Source: Crocinitomix sp. (GTDB taxonomy: Bacteria; Bacteroidota; Bacteroidia; Flavobacteriales_D; Crocinitomicaceae). Taken from it: a stretch of DNA of 7,602 nucleotides. The stretch spans positions 1 to 7,602 of the forward strand of contig JADZFJ010000069.1 in NCBI GenBank assembly GCA_020849935.1, written 5' to 3'. The position numbers and the translations under genes are program-made. A model generated the notes under the pieces. The model did not search any database and was not told the DNA's origin. It saw only the letters and a list, made by a program, of their open reading frames with translations. Positions 1 to 7,567 of the stretch are shown here, piece after piece (positions within the stretch are counted from its first letter, which is position 1; the number at the start of each line of letters is the position of its first letter).

Positions 1-1
1 A

Positions 2-268
2 GATATGCATGTTTGTCCTAAATCAGAACCAGGGCCTGTTCCACATGTTGGAATGATGATAAATGAAGGAAGTTCTGATGTAAAAATTAATGGCTTTGGT
101 GCAGCACGAAAAGGTGACAAGGCCTTGTGTGTAGGTCCTCCAGATAGTATTTCTGCAGGGTCAAGCTCGGTTAAAATTAATGGCAAACCAGCCGCCCGCA
201 TGGGTGATTCATGCGAACATGGTGGAACAATTACGGTAGGAAGTGTAAATGTCAATATAGGAGGTTAA
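2..268 (+). CDS. PAAR-domain spike tip protein, 5' end cut off by window
   Basis: This is a PAAR-motif protein, the small zinc-stabilised cone that caps the central spike of contractile injection systems and helps pierce the target envelope. Counting from the ATG at 5, 87 residues are visible. Two near-identical blocks, residues 22-38 and 52-68, share the pattern GSS-x-VKING-xx-AAR-x-GD at 30-residue spacing. The conserved features MHVCP, VPHVG, CVGPPD and EHGG are present. Candidate zinc ligands are His2, His14, Cys42 and His72, inferred from the family. The ATG at 5 is probably not the true start: the preceding codon is GAT (Asp), and PAAR proteins usually read Gly-Asp-Met-His-x-Cys-Pro here, so a few N-terminal residues lie left of the window. 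No C-terminal toxin domain is fused; the protein ends right after the PAAR fold (IGG). The gp25 gene follows after 1 base. Identification is strong; the exact 5' end is unknown. Confidence 0.93.
   Translation, partial: DMHVCPKSEPGPVPHVGMMINEGSSDVKINGFGAARKGDKALCVGPPDSISAGSSSVKINGKPAARMGDSCEHGGTITVGSVNVNIGG
259..264 (+). promoter_or_regulatory. Shine-Dalgarno-like AGGAGG before the gp25 start
   Basis: AGGAGG lies 5 bases upstream of the ATG at 270, inside the last codons of the PAAR gene (Ile-Gly-Gly). It is the only strong Shine-Dalgarno match before any start in this window. Bacteroidota ribosomes rely little on this motif, and the bases also encode conserved Gly-Gly residues, so it may be coincidental. 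Confidence 0.35.
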
Positions 269-269
269 A

Positions 270-689
270 ATGGAAGATAACGAATTAAATACCTTGTTTT
301 TAGGTCGAGGCTGGAGTTTTCCGACAACTTTCAATAAAAGGGAAAGGGGTGTGGAAATGGTGAGCGCGAAAGACGATATCGATCAAAGTTTAGAAATATT
401 ATTAGGTACCACCCTCGGCGAAAGGGTATTACGTCCTGATTTTGGCTGTAACTTGGATGATTATCTCTTCAATCCGATTACCACCACTTTAGTCACGATG
501 GTGAGGGATTTAGTCCAAACCGCCATTACGAGACACGAACCAAGAATTGACGTTGAAAAAGTGAACTTGAATACAGCCGACGCGGTAGAAGGTGTCCTTT
601 TATTAGAGATCGAATACACTATCCGAACAACAAATGCTCGCAGTAATTATGTCTTTCCTTTCTATTTAACTGAAGGAACTAATACGTAA
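270..689 (+). CDS. GPW/gp25-family baseplate wedge protein
   Basis: This is a 139-residue protein of the GPW/gp25 family, a small structural subunit of the baseplate wedge in contractile phage tails, type VI systems and eCIS (Afp9-like position). Family signatures include an N-terminal FLGRGWSFP (about residues 10-18), then VEMVS and DIDQSLEILLGT, followed by GERVLRPDFGCNLDDYLF (about 50-67), the most diagnostic block. The C-terminal half carries alternating beta and helix segments typical of the fold (EGVLLLEIEYTIRTTNARSN). Length is normal for the family. The start at 270 keeps the expected short leader before FLGRGW. It begins 1 base after the PAAR stop and ends 2 bases before the J-like gene, implying one transcript. 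There are no signal peptide or membrane segments, consistent with a cytoplasmically assembled particle. Confidence 0.95.
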   Translation: MEDNELNTLFLGRGWSFPTTFNKRERGVEMVSAKDDIDQSLEILLGTTLGERVLRPDFGCNLDDYLFNPITTTLVTMVRDLVQTAITRHEPRIDVEKVNLNTADAVEGVLLLEIEYTIRTTNARSNYVFPFYLTEGTNT

Positions 690-691
690 CT

Positions 692-3600
692 ATGGAAAGT
701 CAAGAGTGTCAAAATAAAAACCCCTTACGCCTAAATGGTGTGGCACAAGAATCACGGTTTCCCGAAGCGTTGGATCCTACTTTGGTGCAAATTGATGGAA
801 AAACACTGGTTGATTACCAAACAATTGCAAATGACTTTTCGAAACTTATCGAGTTTTATAATTCGGAGAATCAAAGAGATGGTGATTGGGAAACTTTCTT
901 TAATTCGACAGAATTTGCGAACGAATCTTCGAAACCACATATCGCTTTATTTCATGCTTTCATTCAATTAATGTTGCATGCCCAAGAGGATTTGAATTTA
1001 ATTACCACCAAACACCTTGAATTTTACTATAAAGACGCTCTTCAAATTGCTTTCAAGGATGCCCAACCAGATGAAGCACACATTGTTCTGGGATTATCAA
1101 ACAATATTAAATCTCACCTGGTAGAGGAAGGGACACTCTTAAGGGCTGGAAAAGATAAAAATGGAAAACAACGTCTTTTTAAAACGAAAGAAAAAATAGT
1201 TGTTAATCGAACGCAAATTAGCGAGTTAAAATCGGTTTTTGTTGAAAAAACATTCCCGACCGAGGGGACTGCCGAAGAACAATTGATACCCTCAAAAGTA
1301 TTGGTTTATTCTGCAGACGTGGCTAATTCGTTGGATGGTTTAGGTGAACCGGTGGATGAATCAAACCCTAAATGGGCACAGTTTGGTCAAAATCAAGCTG
1401 AAATCGAAACAAAGACAATGGCATTGTCTAAAATTGGGCTGGCCATTTCTTCGGATTTTTTAAGGCTGAATGAAGGGACAAGAAATATTACTTTGACGTT
1501 TAATTTTTCGAATGAAAATTCTATCTCTAGTATAGTGGCTGATGATTTTACAATTTATCTTTCAGGAGAAAAAAATTGGATTGAATCAAAACCGACTTCG
1601 GTGACTTATACAAGAAATACACTGATCATTAATTTTATTTTAGCCCCTGAAATTGATCCGATTGTTCCATACAATGAAACTGTTTTTGCTGAAAATTTTA
1701 ATTGCACGAATCCTGTTCTTAAACTGCTGATCAATCAAAATGTAGCTAAAAATGTGTATGGTCAATTAGTTGATCTAAACCTAACTTCTGTTGAAATTAC
1801 GGCTACGGTAAATGGAATTAAACAATTGGTCATTCAAAACGATTCTGGCAAATTGGATCCTACCAAACCATTCGAGCCTTTTGGAGCAAGACCAGTGCTT
1901 GGATCGACCTTCTATGTTGGTTGTCAAGAGGCCTTTGGGAAAAAATTAACGGAACTTTCGTTTGATTTTGAATGGATGAATCAACCTGTGTTTTCAAGTT
2001 ATTATAATGCATATTCAACTAGCGCAACCTTCGATGATTTTAGGGTGAACGCTTTTGCTTTAAAAAATCGTAATTGGGAGTCGTCCACACTTAACAGCGA
2101 TGCCCTAGATGGATCAGAAGGGGTGCAATTATTTGAATCGGATTCTGAATCTAAACATAAAATAATTTTTGATAATGTGGCGGCAATTTTTAACGAATCG
2201 GATCCTGTAAGCGATTTTTTAGAATTCACCAATCAACAAAAAAATGGGTTCGTGAAACTTGAGTTAGTTGCACCAAATTATGGCGGTCTAAAAGCCTTTG
2301 GACACGGTGATTACCAAAATTTATATGTCACACAAGCCACCAATTTAGCGAAAGGTGATGCGACAGCGGTCCTACCAAATGAACCTTATACACCTAAAGC
2401 AAAATCTTTTCAATTAGGTTACGTTGCATCGGAAACTATTCTCTTGAACTCAGAAACCGCAAGCACCACGAAACTGTATTTTCACGTCGGTGCATTCGGG
2501 AATTCAGATCAATCTTTATTGTTGCCAAGCACCGTCACTTTAGTTCCTAAATATGAAGATGAAGGTAATTTCTACCTTGGAATCACTAATGCCGAGCCTC
2601 CGCAAAATCTAAACTTATTATTTCAAGTTTCTGAAGGTAGTGCTGATCCGAATAAATTGCCTGAAAAAATTAAGTGGAGTTATTTAATTAAAGATACTTG
2701 GCAAGACTTTACGAGTGAAATCATTTCTGATTCTACAAATGGTTTTGTTAATTCTGGGATCATCTCTTTCCCGCTACCAAAAGAACTTAATAAAAACAAT
2801 ACCTGGTTAACACCTGATAAATATTGGATTAGGGCGAGTATTGCTGAAAATAGTGATTCTGTTTGTCAAGTCATTAACGTCCATCCTCAGGCAATTACGG
2901 CGATATTTTCTGACGACGGAAACGAATTAAGTCATTTGGCCGAACCTCTCGAAGCCAATACGATTGCGAAACTTAGCCAAAGTCAAGCGGTGATTAAATC
3001 GGTCGAACAACCCTATGCCTCATTCAATGGAAAACTTCCGGAAGAAGGAAATGACTATTATCGAAGAGTCTCTGAAAGATTAAGGCATAAAAATAGACCA
3101 ATCACTATTTGGGATTTTGAACGAATCGTACTCGAAGAATTTCCTTCAGTGTATAAATTGAAATGTCTCAATCATACACGAATGAATGAGAATTATTCAG
3201 AACAAGCGCCTGGAAACGTCTCATTGATTGTGATTTCAAATTTGCGTAATCAAAACGCAGTAAACCCTTTACAACCGACAACAAGTCTGTCTACACTTAC
3301 GGCTATCAAGCAGTTTTTAACTCCACTTAAAAATCCATTCATAGAGCTCCACGTTAAAAATCCAACTTTTGAGGAGGTTCAAGTAGAATTTAATGTGCGT
3401 TTTTATGAAGGCACCGACGAAAGTTATTATCAAAACCAATTGAATGAAGACCTCAAAAAATATCTTTCACCTTGGGCTTATGCTGATGGAGTAGATATTT
3501 CATTCGAAGGGGTGATCCACAAATCCAAAATAATAAATTTTGTGGAAGAATTGGAGTATGTCGATTATGTGACTTGCTTTAAAATGTATCACGTGATTGA

Positions 3601-3805
3601 CCAAAATTTAACAAAACAAATTGATGTAAATGAAATCAGTCCAACCCGTTCCAGTGCCTTGGTTGTTTCGGCCACGCAACACCTGATAAATGTGCTCACA
3701 ACCACGGCATGTGAATGTGATACCGAAAATGTTCAAGTTATTGTGGTGTCAGGAGGTATTGGAACAATGGTAATTAATCAAGATTTCGAAGTGAATAAAA
3801 TTTAA
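692..3805 (+). CDS. Large baseplate J-like protein (Afp11-type)
   Basis: A 1037-residue baseplate protein of the eCIS J-like (Afp11) type, expected to form the wedge arms that link the spike hub to the sheath. The N-terminal region (about 45-175) has the family pattern DWETFFNS, HIALFHAFIQLMLHAQEDLN and HLEFYYKDAL. A long beta-rich middle follows, with family blocks such as PFEPFGARPVLGSTFYVG (from 393), AFGHGDY (535-541) and LPNEPYTP (561-568). The J-like core starts near 787 with YYRRVSERLRHKNRPITIWD (789-808), then EEFPSVYKLKCLNHTR. The gpJ-like C-terminal domain begins near 893 (FEEVQVEFNVRFYEG) and includes ADGVDISFEGVIHKSKI. The tail ends with a short extension containing TTACECD. Length is ordinary for this family in Bacteroidota. 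It starts 2 bases after gp25 and ends 3 bases before the fibre-like gene. No Shine-Dalgarno motif precedes it. I see no frameshift or internal stop. Confidence 0.93.
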   Translation: MESQECQNKNPLRLNGVAQESRFPEALDPTLVQIDGKTLVDYQTIANDFSKLIEFYNSENQRDGDWETFFNSTEFANESSKPHIALFHAFIQLMLHAQEDLNLITTKHLEFYYKDALQIAFKDAQPDEAHIVLGLSNNIKSHLVEEGTLLRAGKDKNGKQRLFKTKEKIVVNRTQISELKSVFVEKTFPTEGTAEEQLIPSKVLVYSADVANSLDGLGEPVDESNPKWAQFGQNQAEIETKTMALSKIGLAISSDFLRLNEGTRNITLTFNFSNENSISSIVADDFTIYLSGEKNWIESKPTSVTYTRNTLIINFILAPEIDPIVPYNETVFAENFNCTNPVLKLLINQNVAKNVYGQLVDLNLTSVEITATVNGIKQLVIQNDSGKLDPTKPFEPFGARPVLGSTFYVGCQEAFGKKLTELSFDFEWMNQPVFSSYYNAYSTSATFDDFRVNAFALKNRNWESSTLNSDALDGSEGVQLFESDSESKHKIIFDNVAAIFNESDPVSDFLEFTNQQKNGFVKLELVAPNYGGLKAFGHGDYQNLYVTQATNLAKGDATAVLPNEPYTPKAKSFQLGYVASETILLNSETASTTKLYFHVGAFGNSDQSLLLPSTVTLVPKYEDEGNFYLGITNAEPPQNLNLLFQVSEGSADPNKLPEKIKWSYLIKDTWQDFTSEIISDSTNGFVNSGIISFPLPKELNKNNTWLTPDKYWIRASIAENSDSVCQVINVHPQAITAIFSDDGNELSHLAEPLEANTIAKLSQSQAVIKSVEQPYASFNGKLPEEGNDYYRRVSERLRHKNRPITIWDFERIVLEEFPSVYKLKCLNHTRMNENYSEQAPGNVSLIVISNLRNQNAVNPLQPTTSLSTLTAIKQFLTPLKNPFIELHVKNPTFEEVQVEFNVRFYEGTDESYYQNQLNEDLKKYLSPWAYADGVDISFEGVIHKSKIINFVEELEYVDYVTCFKMYHVIDQNLTKQIDVNEISPTRSSALVVSATQHLINVLTTTACECDTENVQVIVVSGGIGTMVINQDFEVNKI

Positions 3806-3808
3806 ATT

Positions 3809-4492
3809 ATGATAAAAGGAAGCAGAAGAGACTTAAAAGAACTATTTAAAAATGGTTTAAAGCCGAATGAAGACCATTTCGGCGAGTTGATAGATTCGTT
3901 TATTCATCCAATGGATGACAATATTTTTCCGATCGATAATAAAATTGGTATTGGAACAATATCACCAGTGGCACTGCTACATATTGATTCGGGCAAGAAA
4001 AGAGGAGCATTTTTTGAAGGATCGAAAGACCCCTATTATCTAGTGATTGGGAACCCAGAAGATGCACACGTAATAATTTCACCTAAAGGATTGTTCGCTA
4101 AAAATGGTAACAACGATTCCGAACTGATTTTAAATGACGGTGGTGAGTTGAATGTCAAGGGTTCTTTCGTTCGAACTTCTGACGTATCTATGAAACAAGA
4201 AATAAAACCTTTGCATCTTGGATTAAAGGAAATTAGTGCCTTAAAACCAATTAGCTTTCGATGGAACGATGACAAGTCGATTGTGCCTGACATAAAATAT
4301 GGCTTTATCGCACAAGAAATGGAGCAAATTATTCCAGATGTGGTGTACACGAATTCAACCAGTGGAATTAAAGGAATTTCTGAAATTGAACTTGTACCTA
4401 TTCTTGTCAAATCGATTCAAGAACAGCAGGAGCAAATCAACGCGCTGAATGAAAGAATTGAAAAATTAGAAAAATTGATGCAAAACAAATAG
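3809..4492 (+). CDS. Fibre-like protein with peptidase S74 type C-terminal chaperone domain
   Basis: A 227-residue tail-fibre-like protein. Residues 1-42 (RRDLKELF, then FGELIDSFIHPMDDNI) look like a short N-terminal module I associate with Bacteroidota fibre-like proteins; a baseplate-anchoring role is inference. KIGIGTISPVALLHI (45-59) is a beta-strand repeat common in fibre and spike proteins. The C-terminal part from about 124 matches the intramolecular chaperone of peptidase S74: TSDVSMKQEI with Ser124 and Lys129 (the Ser-x4-Lys spacing of the self-cleaving dyad in phage endosialidases), then LKPISFRW, YGFIAQEMEQIIPDVV (164-179) and a terminal coiled coil (about 203-225). In phages this domain guides trimerisation and is then cut off before the Ser. 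If that occurs here, a mature piece of about 123 residues would remain. The likely role is a small trimeric fibre or baseplate decoration. The gene ends 6 bases before the next one, in the same operon. Its receptor is unknown. Confidence 0.85.
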   Translation: MIKGSRRDLKELFKNGLKPNEDHFGELIDSFIHPMDDNIFPIDNKIGIGTISPVALLHIDSGKKRGAFFEGSKDPYYLVIGNPEDAHVIISPKGLFAKNGNNDSELILNDGGELNVKGSFVRTSDVSMKQEIKPLHLGLKEISALKPISFRWNDDKSIVPDIKYGFIAQEMEQIIPDVVYTNSTSGIKGISEIELVPILVKSIQEQQEQINALNERIEKLEKLMQNK

Positions 4493-4498
4493 AAAGCT

Positions 4499-6523
4499 GT
4501 GAGTACGCAAGACCAAATAACAATTAGTTCTTTGCCTTCTGAAAAGGCAAGCATGAATTATGACCTCCTCCGAAAAGAAGGACTGGATTATCTGCAAAAG
4601 GTAGTTGGAAAAATTTGGACCGACTACAATACACACGATCCAGGGTTAACTATCTTAGAAGAGTTGTGTTATGCTATTACGGATCTTGGATATCGTACTA
4701 ATTTGGACATCAAAGATATTTTAGCGATTAATGAAAATGATGATTCCATTAAGGACCTAAATAACTTTTTCACTGCACGCGAAATCCTGACCAATGCACC
4801 TTTTACACAAAATGACTATCGGAAATTGTTGATCGATGTCAATGGAATAAAAAATGCATGGTTCGATTCTTCTAAGACTGCTGAAAATGATTTTTATTAT
4901 GATGTTAATAATAAAGTTCTTACCCATCAATTAGTAGATGGCGCTCAACAAGTTTATTTAAATGGATTGTACGAAGTTTTGTTAGAGTTTGATGATTCTG
5001 AGAAATTTGGAGACTTGAATGACAACACTATTGACCTCGAATATACAATTCCTGCGGGTGAACTCAAAGGTTTAGCCCTCGAATTAACAGCCGAATTTCC
5101 ATATTGGAGTGACAAATTAGAATCTACTTTTAGTTGGGATAATTTAAAAGATATTAAATCAAAAATCCGAAAACTTACCATCGTGATTGTGGAAAGAGTG
5201 CTCGGTTTCGAAGTCGAAATTTTGGTGAGCACCAAAAATGAAGTGACAGTATCGGTCGTGGATACAACCACCTCACCATATACCAACAAACCCGGAATTG
5301 CGGATACCCTTTTAAAAGCAATTGAAAGTTTAGTAGATCCTTTAAATACAGGTGAATATAATGTCTTGCAACTACAAAAAGAAAAGGTAGCAGAAACCAA
5401 GGTGATTGTTCAAAGAGGGTTAGATCGGGTGCATGAAAACAGAAATTTATGTGAGGATTTTGTCAAGTTTAATACACTCAAAATTGAAGAGATACTCCTG
5501 TGCGCCGAAATTGAAATTGCTGCGGAAAAAGATACCGAAGCCATCTTGGCCGAAATTTATTTCTTAATTGGTCAGTTTTTAGCGCCGGATATTAAATTTT
5601 ATTCCTTCGCTGAAATGGTCAACAAAGGATATCAAACGGTTGAAATTTTCCAAGGACCTCGTTTAGATCATGGTTTTATCGACACGGCCGAGTTGGAGCT
5701 TAGTAGTAGACGTGAAAGTATCCATGTATCGGATTTAATCAATATTATTATGGATATTGATGGGGTAATCGCCATTCGCGATATCCAAATCGCCAATTTT
5801 CCACTGGGAGATTCTTCGATTTCTGCAAAAAGTGTGAAATGGTGTCTGCAATTAGCGTATGATAAGAATTTCGTTCCACGTCTTTCGCCTGAAAAATCGA
5901 AAGTTACATTTATCAAAAAGGGGATTCCATTTACCGCTAAACAAAGTGAGGTAGATGATTTGCTCGCAGCCAAAAAAGCTGCCCTCCGAATCGCAAATGA
6001 AGTGACTCACGAACTTGATCTTGAAATTCCAAATGGAAATTATTACGACCTAGAAAATTATTCGAGTATTCAACTTGATTTTCCTATTAATTATGGAATT
6101 GGTCATATAGGATTGCCGAATTCTGTCTCTGATTTAAGAAAATCACAGGCCAAACAATTAAAAGGATTTTTATTATTTTTTGATCAATTTTTAGCTAATT
6201 ATTGCGCACAACTCGCCCATGTAAAGCATTTGTTTTCAATGAATGGTGATATTGATCGCACCTATTTTAACCAAGCGCTTTATGATATTCCAAATGTAAA
6301 TGACCTATACACCGAATTTATAAATTTCGCTGATTTAGGCACAGATCCTGAAAAAGACGATAAATCGGTTAAAGCAGATAAATGGAAATCATTTACAGAA
6401 ATAGTTCCTGCCACTCAAGCAAATGAACATCAAAAAAAGTTAGACGAATTGATCGAAGACGAAGAGCTCTTTTGCGAGCGTAGAAATGCATTTCTAGATC
6501 ACTTGTTGGCTCGTTTTAGTTAA
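4499..6523 (+). CDS. Second large baseplate protein (Afp12-type), N-terminal two-thirds, ended by in-frame TAA
   Basis: A 674-residue ORF that reads as the N-terminal part of the second large eCIS baseplate protein (Afp12-type). Near the start, LRKEGLDYLQKVVGKIWTDY is followed by HDPGLTILEELCYAITDLGY (46-65), the baseplate J-like DPG-x-T-x-LE signature. FFTAREIL and NDYRKLLIDVNGIKNAWF follow. SDLINIIMDIDGVIAIRDI (411-429) is a J-type segment, and YYDLENYSSIQLDFPINYGI (515-534) and AKQLKGFLLFFDQFLANY (551-568) are family blocks. The start chosen is GTG at 4499: the fibre gene's TAG is three codons upstream in the same frame, and the next in-frame ATG (4553, codon 19) would still keep the main domain. 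The ORF ends in FLDHLLARFS, where family members continue. The TAA at 6521-6523 is followed in the same frame by matching sequence, so this product appears truncated or split. Confidence 0.88.
   Translation: MSTQDQITISSLPSEKASMNYDLLRKEGLDYLQKVVGKIWTDYNTHDPGLTILEELCYAITDLGYRTNLDIKDILAINENDDSIKDLNNFFTAREILTNAPFTQNDYRKLLIDVNGIKNAWFDSSKTAENDFYYDVNNKVLTHQLVDGAQQVYLNGLYEVLLEFDDSEKFGDLNDNTIDLEYTIPAGELKGLALELTAEFPYWSDKLESTFSWDNLKDIKSKIRKLTIVIVERVLGFEVEILVSTKNEVTVSVVDTTTSPYTNKPGIADTLLKAIESLVDPLNTGEYNVLQLQKEKVAETKVIVQRGLDRVHENRNLCEDFVKFNTLKIEEILLCAEIEIAAEKDTEAILAEIYFLIGQFLAPDIKFYSFAEMVNKGYQTVEIFQGPRLDHGFIDTAELELSSRRESIHVSDLINIIMDIDGVIAIRDIQIANFPLGDSSISAKSVKWCLQLAYDKNFVPRLSPEKSKVTFIKKGIPFTAKQSEVDDLLAAKKAALRIANEVTHELDLEIPNGNYYDLENYSSIQLDFPINYGIGHIGLPNSVSDLRKSQAKQLKGFLLFFDQFLANYCAQLAHVKHLFSMNGDIDRTYFNQALYDIPNVNDLYTEFINFADLGTDPEKDDKSVKADKWKSFTEIVPATQANEHQKKLDELIEDEELFCERRNAFLDHLLARFS
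6521..6523 (+). other. In-frame TAA splitting the Afp12-type baseplate gene
   Basis: The local reading is TTT AGT TAA AAA TTT, giving LLARFS-stop-KFADYVMLAYS. The frame before and after is identical, and both flanks look like uninterrupted family sequence, where I would expect Glu (GAA), one G-to-T change away. Other genes in the window also end with TAA, so the codon is a normal stop in this genome. With the stop read as a residue the ORF would run 1022 residues from 4499 to 7567. Confidence 0.8.
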
Positions 6524-6541
6524 AAATTTGCCGACTATGTA

Positions 6542-7567
6542 ATGTTGGCTTATTCATTGGATGGAAAAAAAGAACAACTAGAAATCATTAAAGATAAATT
6601 AGCCTTTTTAAATGATTATCCACAAATTAGTTACGAACGTGGAAAAGCATTCAACTATAAAGTAGATTCTTGGAATACTTCAAATGTATCAGGTCTTGAA
6701 AAGCGTGTGTCTAGGTTATTGGGAATCGAAAATTATAACCGCCGAGATTTGGCCTGCCCGCCGATTATTACCAATTTTATTAAGTACAAGGATTCCAAAA
6801 ATAAATGGCGATTTAAGTTTGTCGATAGTGCCGCTAAAATTCTTCTCAAGAGTGAAGCTTATTCATCCGAAGCAGCTTGCGATACTGGTATTAATTCCGT
6901 GATTAAAAATGGAGTTGAAAGGAATAAATATGTCGAATTAACAACAAAATCGAAATTATATTACTTCAATCTCAAAGCAAAAAATGGTGAAATTATCGCC
7001 ACAAGTAATTCATATAAACTTGAAATTGACCGCGAAAAAATAATTAATCACCTCATCGATTTGTTCTCTGGACAATGCAATGGTGAAGGCTTTTATTTAA
7101 TTGAACATATCCTTTTGAGAACACGAACCAATGAGGACAAATTTTTGCCAATCAGTGTAAAAGATGAATGTGCCTGTGTTGGAAGCGAAGATCCTTATTC
7201 ATTCCGAGCTACCTGCGTAATGCCTTATTGGACAGGAAGATTCCCAAACATGGATTTTAGACTCTTTGTCGAAAGAACCATCCGTGAAGAAACACCAGCC
7301 CATATTTTTGTGAAAATCTGTTGGATTGATGAAGTCCAAATGGCCAATTTTAAAAAAGAATATTACGAATGGTTAGTCGAATTAGCAAAAACGCCACTCG
7401 AGCAAGAAGAATTAACAAAAAAACAGAATCAGCTAATTACAATTCTCGATTCGTTGAGAAATGTTTACCCTGTATCATATTTATATGATTGTCAAGAAAC
7501 TGAGAATACTCCAGTTCGTCTTGGACAATCAATTTTAGGAACTTTTATACCGACAGAAAATGAGTAG
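6542..7567 (+). CDS. Second large baseplate protein (Afp12-type), C-terminal third as separate ORF
   Basis: A 341-residue ORF in the same frame as its predecessor, beginning at the first ATG, 18 bases after the TAA. It reads as the C-terminal part of the Afp12-type baseplate protein. Early segments KLAFLNDYPQISYERGKAFN and NVSGLEKRVSRLLGI match the family. About residues 88-160 resemble one and a half units of the YegP/DUF1508 fold: WRFKFVDSAAKILLKSEAYS (89-108) with GINSVIKNG, then LYYFNLKAKNGEIIATS (139-155). Next come GEGFYLIEHILLRTR (181-195), DPYSFRATCVMPYWTGRFPN, FRLFVERTIREETPAHIFVK and a final VRLGQSILGT, all typical of the family's C-terminus. No Shine-Dalgarno motif precedes the ATG. 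If translated alone it would need reinitiation after the TAA, or it could be joined by readthrough or by correction of a sequencing error. It overlaps the next gene by 8 bases. It has no independent N-terminal domain, which argues against an originally separate gene. Confidence 0.8.
   Translation: MLAYSLDGKKEQLEIIKDKLAFLNDYPQISYERGKAFNYKVDSWNTSNVSGLEKRVSRLLGIENYNRRDLACPPIITNFIKYKDSKNKWRFKFVDSAAKILLKSEAYSSEAACDTGINSVIKNGVERNKYVELTTKSKLYYFNLKAKNGEIIATSNSYKLEIDREKIINHLIDLFSGQCNGEGFYLIEHILLRTRTNEDKFLPISVKDECACVGSEDPYSFRATCVMPYWTGRFPNMDFRLFVERTIREETPAHIFVKICWIDEVQMANFKKEYYEWLVELAKTPLEQEELTKKQNQLITILDSLRNVYPVSYLYDCQETENTPVRLGQSILGTFIPTENE

Noticed and set aside
4036..4410. Minus-strand open frame of 124 codons opposite the fibre gene
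   Set aside because: The plus strand carries clear S74 motifs over the same bases; the antisense product shows no recognisable domain.
4553..4555. ATG at 4553 as the start of the Afp12-type gene
   Set aside because: It is possible, but the GTG at 4499 gives normal tight spacing to the preceding stop (6 bases) and an 18-residue leader; starting at 4553 would leave a 60-base gap, atypical of this operon.
4954..5400. Minus-strand open frame of 148 codons
   Set aside because: It lies wholly inside the well-supported Afp12-type coding region, has a Ser-rich, low-complexity composition typical of antisense shadows, and resembles no family.
6521..6523. Stop-codon reassignment (TAA as a sense codon)
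   Set aside because: The PAAR, gp25 and J-like genes all end with TAA at sensible family end points, so TAA works as a stop here.
6500..6545. Programmed ribosomal frameshift joining the two halves of the baseplate gene
   Set aside because: Both halves are in the same frame, so a single shift would not join them; only readthrough or a base change would.
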